A DNA stretch of 7,684 nucleotides from an uncultured Roseburia sp. Lineage in GTDB: Bacteria > Bacillota > Clostridia > Lachnospirales > Lachnospiraceae. Shown here in pieces: positions 1-6,493 of this stretch. The stretch's first letter is position 1, and each line of letters begins with the position of its first letter. A model generated the notes under the pieces. It searched no databases, had not been told where the DNA came from, and worked only from the letters and a program-made list of their open reading frames with translations. The position numbers and the translations under genes were made by a program. The stretch is from contig CAJLGN010000055.1 of assembly GCA_905206195.1 (NCBI GenBank), forward strand, positions 1-7,684. Reading direction: 5' to 3'.

Positions 1-2
1 TT

Positions 3-908
3 ATTGTGGCGGTGATGGGGGGAGTGGGGCTTGTACTCTGTGGAATCGCATTGGGGAGGGGGGCGGATCCTGGCACTTTGCGCCGAATGGCACAGGGCGG
101 TGAGTTGCGGCGTGGAAACTGGCATATCGGTCCCTACGGAGTCTATTACAAGGGCGAGCCAGAGCCGCGGGGCGAGATCGACACGGGAGATAGAACTGAG
201 GACAGCACATACACCTATCCGGTCGAGAGTATAAAGAATTTGGAGCTCGATGTGGAAGCCGCCACACTTTTGTTCCGCGAGGGAGCGGATGATGCGAATG
301 TGGCGGTACATTTGTACGATGGCAGTGAGACCTATTTTGAGGGGGAGATGGACGGCGATACACTCTCGCTCTCCTACGATACGAATTACTATGGCCTCGG
401 GTACCCAAACGCCGAGATTGTTGTGGAGCTTCCAGCTGGGATGTCCTTTGAGAAAATAGACATGGACATCGGTGCTGCGGAGGTGGAGTTTGCGCTGTCG
501 GATTTGATATGTGCAAATCTGCTGCTGGATGTGGGGGCCGGCAATATCACGGCGGGAAAGATCACGGTGACCGGGGAGATGGACGTGGACATCGGTGCTG
601 GAAATGTTGTGATTGCGGATGGAATCTGTCAGGACATCCGTCTGGACTGCGGGGTTGGCAGATTCACGATGCAGGGTGTGGCAAACGGGAATGTCGTGGC
701 ACGGTGTGGAATCGGTGAGTTGAAGTTGGATTTGGAGGGTGATGTGTCGGCTTATAATTACCAGCTTTCCTGTGGCATGGGGAATCTGGAGGTGAATGGC
801 ACAAGTTATTCCCTCCTCGGCGGAAGCAGGGAGATCACAAACCCAGGCGCGGCAAAAACGATTGAGCTGGATTGTGGCATGGGGAGCATAGAATTTGATC
901 TCAGCTAG
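3..908 (+). CDS. DUF4097-family repeat protein, 5'-truncated by the window edge
   Basis: The reading frame is already open at the first bases and starts inside a hydrophobic segment (IVAVMGGVGLVLCGIALG), read as the end of an N-terminal membrane anchor. The true start therefore lies before the window, and the GTG at 6 is probably not it. Residues below count that GTG as 1. After a linker of about 50 residues the protein becomes a run of short beta-strand units with the pattern [hydrophobic]-x-[D/C]-x-G-x-G-x-[hydrophobic]. Units begin near residues 153, 174, 194, 213, 232, 254 and 288, mostly 19-22 apart. This matches the DUF4097 (putative adhesin) family. In Firmicutes such genes often follow a PadR regulator and a DUF1700/HAAS membrane protein, which would lie upstream and cannot be seen here. 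The repeats are most likely outside the membrane. The biochemical function is unknown, and 'adhesin' is only a family label. I see no clear terminator after the stop. Confidence 0.85.
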   Translation: MVAVMGGVGLVLCGIALGRGADPGTLRRMAQGGELRRGNWHIGPYGVYYKGEPEPRGEIDTGDRTEDSTYTYPVESIKNLELDVEAATLLFREGADDANVAVHLYDGSETYFEGEMDGDTLSLSYDTNYYGLGYPNAEIVVELPAGMSFEKIDMDIGAAEVEFALSDLICANLLLDVGAGNITAGKITVTGEMDVDIGAGNVVIADGICQDIRLDCGVGRFTMQGVANGNVVARCGIGELKLDLEGDVSAYNYQLSCGMGNLEVNGTSYSLLGGSREITNPGAAKTIELDCGMGSIEFDLS

Positions 909-955
909 AGCGTGTGTTTTCACCAAATTATCACCTCAATTACCAGAAATTGACC

Positions 956-984
956 TTGCTCTATCGGCCCTTCACTGTTAAACT
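956..984 (+). promoter_or_regulatory. Candidate promoter of the capA-pgm-manA operon
   Basis: TTGCTC (956-961) and TAAACT (979-984) are 17 bases apart. A TG one base before the -10 (976-977) makes it an extended -10 type. The matches are weak (3/6 and 4/6). A better -35-like TTGACC at 950-955 is too far from this -10. Support comes mainly from position: this is a 111-base gap ahead of an apparent operon, with a leader of about 30 bases ending in a good ribosome binding site (AGAGGGAGGG, 1007-1016). Confidence 0.3.
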
Positions 985-1019
985 ATAGGTATTGATGTTG
1001 GGACAAGAGGGAGGGAACT

Positions 1020-2261
1020 ATGAGTAAGACAGTTCGAATCGTACTTTACATATTGTCGATTCTCACGGTGCTCGGGGTGCTCGCGGCGCTCCTCACCACA
1101 GGGAGCGCGGGCAGGGCACGGCGGACAATGCAGCAGGGCAATCAGCCTTTTGCAGAGAGCGGACAGAGTGCACGGGACAAGGATCTGGACGCATCGTTTG
1201 CTGTGGGGGAAACCGAGTCACAGGAAGCGGGAGATGGGCAGAGTGCACAGACACAGGAGTCGGAAATTTCATCCACTGCGGACGGGACAGGACAGTCGGA
1301 GGATGTGGAGCAGGAGCGTGTGACCTCGGATGGGGATACAACGATCCTCTTTGCCGGGGATGTGCTGCTGGCGCACAGGGCCGTCGCCGCGGGCTATGAT
1401 GCAAATGGTCTTGACGGTGTCATTGCGCCAGAGTTGCAGCGGGAGCTACAGAGTGCAGATATACTGATGGTCAACAACGAATTTGCATTTTCTGACCGGG
1501 GCGCACCTGTGGCGGACAAGCAGTATACCTTTGCGTGCAGCCCCACCTACGTGAAGGTGCTAAGTGAGATGGGGGTTGATGTCGTGACTCTCGCGAACAA
1601 TCATACGCTGGATTACGGAAAAGATGCTCTGCGCGACACCTTTGAGACGCTGGATAACGCCGGGATTCTCTACGGTGGAGCCGGGGAGACGGTGGAGCGG
1701 GCTCAGGAGGTTCAGATGATCGAGGTGAACGGCAGGACATACGGATTTCTTGCGGTTTCCCGCGTGATTCCGAGCGTGGACTGGAAGGTGGAAAACAGTG
1801 CGCCGGGAATTTTTTCCTGCTACGATGACACCAGATTGCTGGAGCTGATTCGGGAGGCGAAGGAGAAGTGTGATTTTCTTGCAGTCTATCCGCACTGGGG
1901 TGTGGAGCGCGAAGCATATCCTGAGGACTATCAGATTCGGATTGCACAGCGGTGTATTGAGGCGGGGGCCGATATGATTGTTGGCGCACATTCCCACTGC
2001 CTGCAGGGTGTCTCTTATATAGAAGGCAAGCCTGTGTTTTACAGCATGGGAAATTTCATTTTTGGCTACACCAATGAACAGTCGGCGGTTCTTAAGGTGA
2101 CGGTGGATGCTGACGGAAACGCGAGTTTCCGGTACATTCCGGTCTACGCGGCAGGAGGTGTGACCTACCTGGCCGACGGGGAGAAAAGCGCGCAGATATG
2201 TCAGTATATCGACAGCATCTCGGAGGCATCTGTGGGTGCGGACGGGGCGGTGGCGGAGTGA
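1020..2261 (+). CDS. CapA family protein (PGA_cap, metallophosphatase-like), membrane anchored
   Basis: 413 residues. A transmembrane anchor at about 5-26 follows a short basic N-terminus, so the bulk should be extracellular. Residues 28-108 form a low-complexity linker rich in Q, E, S, D and G. The catalytic-type domain runs from about 108 to 400 and shows the CapA/calcineurin-like signature motifs in order: FAGDVLL with D114, VNNEF with N153 and E154, LANNHTLDYG with N194, H195 and D198, PHWGVE with H292, AHSHCLQG with H324 and H326, and SMGNFIFG at 342-349. All expected metal-site positions are present. The family is named for Bacillus CapA/PgsA in poly-gamma-glutamate capsule export, but most clostridial members are uncharacterised. 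No capB, capC or pgsB-like genes are visible here, so a capsule role should not be assumed. The ATG is set by a strong ribosome binding site. It is the first gene of a likely operon, 37 bases ahead of the phosphohexomutase. Confidence 0.9.
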   Translation: MSKTVRIVLYILSILTVLGVLAALLTTGSAGRARRTMQQGNQPFAESGQSARDKDLDASFAVGETESQEAGDGQSAQTQESEISSTADGTGQSEDVEQERVTSDGDTTILFAGDVLLAHRAVAAGYDANGLDGVIAPELQRELQSADILMVNNEFAFSDRGAPVADKQYTFACSPTYVKVLSEMGVDVVTLANNHTLDYGKDALRDTFETLDNAGILYGGAGETVERAQEVQMIEVNGRTYGFLAVSRVIPSVDWKVENSAPGIFSCYDDTRLLELIREAKEKCDFLAVYPHWGVEREAYPEDYQIRIAQRCIEAGADMIVGAHSHCLQGVSYIEGKPVFYSMGNFIFGYTNEQSAVLKVTVDADGNASFRYIPVYAAGGVTYLADGEKSAQICQYIDSISEASVGADGAVAE

Positions 2262-2298
2262 TGAAGCTCCCGAATAGCAGAATAAAGGAGGATCAAGA

Positions 2299-4014
2299 AT
2301 GAATTATATGGATATTTACAGACAGTGGTGCACAGACCCCTATTTTGATGCGGATACAAAGGAGGAGCTTACGGCGATAAAAGAGGATGCAGCGGAGATT
2401 GAGGATCGCTTCTACCGGCAGCTTGAGTTCGGCACAGGCGGGCTTAGAGGTGTCATTGGGGCTGGGACAAATCGCATGAATATCTACACGGTGCGCCAGG
2501 CGACCCAGGGGCTTGCGAATTATATCATTTCTCAGAATGGGCAGGAGAAGGGGGTCGCGATTGCGTACGATTCCCGGATTATGTCGGCCGAGTTTGCAGA
2601 GGAGGCGGCGCTGTGTTTAAATGCCAACGGGATCCGGGCTTACGCGTTCGACGGTCTCCGTCCGACCCCGGAGCTCTCTTTTGCAGTCAGAGAGCTTGGC
2701 TGTGTGTCTGGAATCGTGATCACTGCAAGCCATAATCCAAGAGAATATAACGGCTACAAGGTCTACTGGGAGGACGGCGCACAGATCACACCGCCGCACG
2801 ATAAGAATATTCTGGCGGAAGTGGCGAAGGTGACCTCCTTTGACCAGGTGAGGACGATGGATAAGAGCGAAGCGGTGCAGTCCGGTCTTTATCAGGTCAT
2901 CGGTCCAGCGATGGATGACCGCTACATGGAAGAGTTGAAAAAGCAGTCCATTCACCCGGAGATCATCAAAGAGATGGCGGGGGAGATCAAGATTGTGTAC
3001 ACACCCCTCCACGGAACGGGCAATCTCCCAGTGCGCCGGGTGTTGAAGGAGCTCGGTTTTGAGCATGTCTATGTCGTTCCGGAACAGGAGATGCCGGACG
3101 GAAATTTCCCGACTGTTTCTTACCCAAATCCGGAGTCGCCCAAAGCATTTGAACTTGCATTAAAACTTGCAAAAGAAGTCGATGCTGACATTGTTCTTGC
3201 AACCGACCCGGATGCCGATCGCCTCGGTGTGTACTGTAAGGACACAAAGACCGGGGAGTATGTGACGTTCACCGGAAACATGTCGGGCATGCTGATCGCA
3301 GAATATATTCTGCGGGAGCGGACCGTGACGGGGACGATGCCAGAACGTCCGGCATTGGTCGAGACGATTGTGACCACGGACATGGCAAAGGCCATCGCGG
3401 AGGCGTACGGTGTGAAGCTGATCGAGGTTCTGACCGGATTTAAATACATCGGCGAGCAGATTAAGTTATTTGAGGAGCAGAATACCTACAACTACGTGTT
3501 TGGCCTCGAGGAGAGCTACGGCTGTCTCGCGGGAACCTACGCGCGCGATAAGGACGCCTGCGTGGCGGTCATGATGCTCTGCGAGGTTGCATCCTGGTGC
3601 AAGAAGAACGGGCAGACGCTGTGGGATGCGATGCTTGCCATGTATGAAAAGTACGGCTATTACAAAGAGGGGCTGGAGACAAAGACCTTAAAGGGAATTG
3701 ACGGCGCAGCGCAGATTCAGGCACTCATGAGTGAGTCCCGCCAGAATCCTCCGAAAAAGTTAGGTGCGTTTGATGTGCTCGCGGTGCGGGATTACAAGGA
3801 GGATACCAGGCGCGATATGGTGACCGGGCAAGTGGCGGCCACCGGACTTCCGTCCTCCAATGTTCTCTATTATGAGCTCTCCGACAATGCGTGGTGCTGT
3901 GTGCGCCCGTCCGGGACAGAGCCGAAGATCAAGTACTATTTTGGTGTCAAAGGAAGCTCTTTGGAGGACGCAGAGAGAAGGCTGGCAGCGCTTCGCGATG
4001 ATTTGTTGAAATAA
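2299..4014 (+). CDS. pgcA: Phospho-sugar mutase (phosphoglucomutase/phosphomannomutase, alpha-D-phosphohexomutase family)
   Basis: 571 residues, close to Bacillus PgcA in length. It interconverts hexose-6-phosphate and hexose-1-phosphate in the cytoplasm. All four domain signatures are intact: the active-site serine loop TASHNPREYNGYK (phosphoserine S144), the Mg-binding loop DPDADR (D303, D305, D307), the sugar-binding loop GLEESYG (402-408), and the phosphate-binding loop RPSGTEPK (536-543). The start is fixed by AAAGGAGG at 2284-2291, seven bases before the ATG. The neighbouring manA makes a mannose-6-P to mannose-1-P role attractive, but the GLEESYG form and this length are typical of PgcA-type enzymes that act mainly on glucose phosphate. 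Substrate preference cannot be decided from the motifs. The gene sits between the CapA gene and manA with short gaps and no terminator, so it is probably cotranscribed with them. Confidence 0.95.
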   Translation: MNYMDIYRQWCTDPYFDADTKEELTAIKEDAAEIEDRFYRQLEFGTGGLRGVIGAGTNRMNIYTVRQATQGLANYIISQNGQEKGVAIAYDSRIMSAEFAEEAALCLNANGIRAYAFDGLRPTPELSFAVRELGCVSGIVITASHNPREYNGYKVYWEDGAQITPPHDKNILAEVAKVTSFDQVRTMDKSEAVQSGLYQVIGPAMDDRYMEELKKQSIHPEIIKEMAGEIKIVYTPLHGTGNLPVRRVLKELGFEHVYVVPEQEMPDGNFPTVSYPNPESPKAFELALKLAKEVDADIVLATDPDADRLGVYCKDTKTGEYVTFTGNMSGMLIAEYILRERTVTGTMPERPALVETIVTTDMAKAIAEAYGVKLIEVLTGFKYIGEQIKLFEEQNTYNYVFGLEESYGCLAGTYARDKDACVAVMMLCEVASWCKKNGQTLWDAMLAMYEKYGYYKEGLETKTLKGIDGAAQIQALMSESRQNPPKKLGAFDVLAVRDYKEDTRRDMVTGQVAATGLPSSNVLYYELSDNAWCCVRPSGTEPKIKYYFGVKGSSLEDAERRLAALRDDLLK

Positions 4015-4045
4015 AAAGTTTCAGGCGAACGGAGGGCGTTTATCG

Positions 4046-4999
4046 ATGAGCGAGAGCGCAAAAGAAATCTTATTTTTAAACCCGGTCTGCACTCACAATC
4101 TCTGGGGGGGCACGAAGCTTGGGGAGGAGTTCGGCTATGCGGTGGAGGGGGACGACATCGGAGAATGCTGGGGGATCTCCGCGCATCCGAACGGGGACGG
4201 CGTGGTAAAATACGGCGCGTGCAGAGGGATGAAGCTGTCCGAAGTGTGGGAGAAGCGGCCCGAACTTTTTGGGTGTCTGGACTATGATCGCTTTCCGCTT
4301 CTGACAAAGATCATCGATGCGAGGGACGACTTGAGCATTCAGGTACACCCGGATGATGCTTATGCAAAGGAGCATGAGAACGGCTCCTTCGGCAAGACGG
4401 AGTGCTGGTACATTCTGGACTGCCCGGAAAATGCAGCGCTCGTAGTCGGACACAACGCGAAGACTCGCGAGGAACTCGCTGACATGATTCACGGTGGCAG
4501 ATGGAGTGAGCTCATCCGCGAGATTCCGGTGAAAAAGGGAGATTTTCTCCAGATCGATCCGGGGACGGTGCACGCGATCAAGGGGGGGATGCTCATCCTG
4601 GAGACGCAGCAGAACAGCGACATTACCTATCGCGTCTACGACTATGGCAGACTCTCGAACGGCAGGCCGAGAGAGCTTCATGTGGAGAAGAGCATCGATG
4701 TCATCACAGTTCCGGCGAAGTCTGTGGAGGATAGTGTCAAGTCCGCAGCAGAGCTTCCAAAGAACCGGTTAAATGCGCTGTATTCCTGCGAATATTACGA
4801 TATCTTCAAACTGGATGTGAGCGGGAAAATGGAGTTTGCACAGGACAAGCCTTTTCTTCTGTGCTCTGTGCTCGAGGGTGTCGGAAGCGTGAATGGAAAT
4901 CCTCTGAAGAAGGGGGATCATTTTATCCTGCCGTGCGGCTTGGGAGTGGTTCGGATGCAGGGGGAGATGAGCTTGATTGTATCAACGGTGAGGAAGTAG
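4046..4999 (+). CDS. manA: Mannose-6-phosphate isomerase, type I, short form
   Basis: 317 residues, the length of the Bacillus-type short ManA. It converts mannose-6-phosphate to fructose-6-phosphate and back, using zinc, in the cytoplasm. The cupin-fold metal ligands are recognisable: Q99 and H101 in SIQVHPDD, E119 in GKTECWYIL, and H176 in DPGTVHAIKGG. The likely catalytic arginine is R196 in ITYRVYDYGR. The N-terminal motif NPVCTHNLWGGTKL is also typical. The start is supported by GGAGGG at 4031-4036, nine bases upstream. The gene follows the phosphohexomutase by 31 bases and ends about 50 bases before an intrinsic terminator, so it is probably last in the operon. The pair can link glycolytic fructose-6-P to mannose-1-P if the mutase accepts mannose phosphate, or it can serve mannose use as a carbon source. 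Confidence 0.95.
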   Translation: MSESAKEILFLNPVCTHNLWGGTKLGEEFGYAVEGDDIGECWGISAHPNGDGVVKYGACRGMKLSEVWEKRPELFGCLDYDRFPLLTKIIDARDDLSIQVHPDDAYAKEHENGSFGKTECWYILDCPENAALVVGHNAKTREELADMIHGGRWSELIREIPVKKGDFLQIDPGTVHAIKGGMLILETQQNSDITYRVYDYGRLSNGRPRELHVEKSIDVITVPAKSVEDSVKSAAELPKNRLNALYSCEYYDIFKLDVSGKMEFAQDKPFLLCSVLEGVGSVNGNPLKKGDHFILPCGLGVVRMQGEMSLIVSTVRK

Positions 5000-5001
5000 T
5001 C

Positions 5002-5030
5002 TTGCTTTTTACATGATTTCATGGGATAAT
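5002..5030 (+). promoter_or_regulatory. Candidate extended -10 promoter for the CmpB-like gene, upstream of the terminator
   Basis: TTGCTT (5002-5007) and GATAAT (5025-5030) are separated by 17 bases, with TG at 5022-5023 giving an extended -10 (TGGGATAAT). The -10 matches consensus at 5/6. The predicted start near 5037 would place the hairpin at 5049-5075 inside the leader. It begins right after the manA stop, where the sequence turns AT-rich. Confidence 0.45.
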
Positions 5031-5048
5031 ACAATAGCGGGATCAATC

Positions 5049-5075
5049 AAAAAACGGCATCTTTTGCCGTTTTTT
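5049..5075 (+). terminator. Intrinsic terminator after manA
   Basis: A perfect 11-bp stem, AAAAAACGGCA (5049-5059) pairing with TGCCGTTTTTT (5065-5075), with a 5-base loop. The run of six T directly follows the GC part of the stem. The matching A-run on the left side means it could also stop transcription from the opposite strand. It closes the capA-pgm-manA unit and lies only five bases before the ribosome binding site of the next gene. Confidence 0.9.
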
Positions 5076-5095
5076 GTGTTAAGGAGAAAACACAG

Positions 5096-6397
5096 ATGGG
5101 ATACACAGGATATGAATTGTTGTGGCTGTTTTTCATCTATTCCTTTTTGGGGTGGGTGCTTGAGACGGTGACTGCGGCGGCAAAGCAGAAGCGGTTCGTG
5201 AACCGCGGACTGATCAACAGCCCGTTCTGCGTCATTTACGGTTTTGCGGCGGTCGTGATATCGGTCTATTTACAGGAACTCTCCGGGTTCTGGCTCTTTC
5301 TCGGAAGCGCCATCTTTGCCACCGTGATCGAGTGGGTGGCAGGACATCTCATCGAGCGTCTGTACCATGAAAAATGGTGGGACTATTCAAGCGTGCGCTG
5401 GAATCTGGACGGCTACATCTGCCTTCCGGTCTCCGCGCTGTGGGGTGGTCTTGGATTCGCGGCTGTAAGGTGGGGCAATCCGCTTCTTGGAGGGCTGTTA
5501 AGGCTTTGCCCGGCGCTCCTTGCAAGGGCGCTCGTGTGGGCACTCGCCGTGCTGCTCGCCATGGATGCGGCGGCCACGCTCATCGTCATGTCGGGAAAGA
5601 GCCGCAGGAAAAGTGAGTGGGCAGCGGCGGATGCGTGGTTTGCCAGACAGAGCGCGCGCCTCGGAACGTGGCTGTATGATCGCTTGGATGCCCGCATCCG
5701 ACGCGCGTATCCGGGAGCGGAGGGGCAAAGAACCGAGGAGATGCCCGGGGATGGGGCGGTGTTTGCCTGCGGATGCGGCTTCTACAAAATCGTGATGCTG
5801 TTCTTTATCGGCGCGTTTCTCGGGGATCTCACCGAGACGGTGTTCTGCAGAGTGACAGCGGGGGTGTGGATGAGTCGCAGCAGCGTGGTGTGGGGGCCGT
5901 TCAGCATCGTGTGGGGACTTGCGATCGCCGCCGTGACGGCGCTCCTCTATAAATATAGAGATCGCTCGGACGGGTTTTTGTTCTGGATCGGGACGCTCCT
6001 CGGCGGCGCCTACGAGTATCTCTGCTCGGTGTTCACGGAGCTTGCCTTTGGAACGGTCTTTTGGGATTACAGTCACATGCCATTCAACCTCGGTGGGAGG
6101 ATCAATCTTCTGTACTGTTTTTTCTGGGGCATCGCGGCCGTGGTGTGGTTCAAGAAGCTGTATCCGTTTATTTCGAGCTGGATTGAGCGGATTCCGGTGC
6201 GCGCAGGGAAGATTGTGATATGGATCCTCATTTTATTTATGAGCTGTAATGTGACGGTGTCCTGCATGGCGCTGAAACGATACGAGGAGAGACGCCGAGG
6301 GATCAAGGCGGAGGAAGGCTGGGAGCAGAGGATCGACGCGCACTTCCCGGATGCACGGATGGAGCGGATTTATCCGAATGCGCTGAGTGTAGAATAG
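5096..6397 (+). CDS. Putative ABC transporter permease, CmpB type (PF06541-like), with two tandem modules
   Basis: 433 residues with about ten hydrophobic segments. The first half (about 6-160) holds FLGWVLET, NSPFCVIYG, an acidic membrane segment with E79 and E87, WDYSSVRWNLDGYICL (95-110) and LWGG. The second half (about 230-390) repeats them as FLGDLTET, WGPFSIVWG, E307 and E315, WDYSHMPFNLGGRINL (323-338) and FWGI, at an offset of 224-228 residues. A basic linker (about 161-225), probably cytoplasmic, joins the halves, and the C-terminal tail (about 391-433) is charged. These motifs fit the family annotated as 'putative ABC transporter permease'. No ATPase or binding-protein gene is next to it, so the transporter label is weak and the real function is unknown. 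The start is fixed by AAGGAG at 5081-5086. It is separated from manA by a terminator and probably has its own promoter. Confidence 0.85.
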   Translation: MGYTGYELLWLFFIYSFLGWVLETVTAAAKQKRFVNRGLINSPFCVIYGFAAVVISVYLQELSGFWLFLGSAIFATVIEWVAGHLIERLYHEKWWDYSSVRWNLDGYICLPVSALWGGLGFAAVRWGNPLLGGLLRLCPALLARALVWALAVLLAMDAAATLIVMSGKSRRKSEWAAADAWFARQSARLGTWLYDRLDARIRRAYPGAEGQRTEEMPGDGAVFACGCGFYKIVMLFFIGAFLGDLTETVFCRVTAGVWMSRSSVVWGPFSIVWGLAIAAVTALLYKYRDRSDGFLFWIGTLLGGAYEYLCSVFTELAFGTVFWDYSHMPFNLGGRINLLYCFFWGIAAVVWFKKLYPFISSWIERIPVRAGKIVIWILILFMSCNVTVSCMALKRYEERRRGIKAEEGWEQRIDAHFPDARMERIYPNALSVE

Positions 6398-6404
6398 AGA
6401 GGGG

Positions 6405-6436
6405 AAGCTAAGAAAATCAAAATATGTCTTTAGCTT
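6405..6436. repeat. Short inverted repeat overlapping the nagZ-like promoter
   Basis: AAGCTAA (6405-6411) and TTAGCTT (6430-6436) are perfect inverse complements. The arms can be extended by two pairs with one bulge, around a loop of about 13 bases. No T-run follows, so it is not a standard terminator. The right arm covers the -35 position of the downstream promoter. It could be an operator or chance. Confidence 0.3.
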
Positions 6437-6457
6437 GCTCAAAAGATTTGCTATAAT
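6429..6457 (+). promoter_or_regulatory. Extended -10 promoter of the GH3 (NagZ-like) gene
   Basis: TATAAT (6452-6457) is a perfect -10 and is preceded by TGC (6449-6451), giving the full extended TGNTATAAT element. The -35 at 17-base spacing is the weak TTTAGC (6429-6434), as is common for extended -10 promoters. Transcription would begin near 6464, giving a leader of about 30 bases with a ribosome binding site (AGAGGAG) just before the ATG. Confidence 0.7.
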
Positions 6458-6493
6458 CACACTATATGGATGTCAAATGAAAAGAGGAGCCCT

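Noticed and set aside
909..1019. Terminator or riboswitch between the DUF4097 gene and the CapA-like gene
   Set aside because: I found no stem followed by a T-run and no structured leader motif. Only a weak promoter and a ribosome binding site can be supported.
1471..1989. Antisense open frames of up to about 170 codons inside the CapA-like gene and similar ones in every other gene
   Set aside because: They lie opposite well-supported genes with intact motifs, have skewed P/R/S/H-rich composition, and show no recognisable domains. They are by-products of GC-rich codon use.
6405..6440. Intrinsic terminator after the CmpB-like gene
   Set aside because: The AAGCTAA/TTAGCTT arms are AT-rich, have a long loop and are not followed by a T-run.
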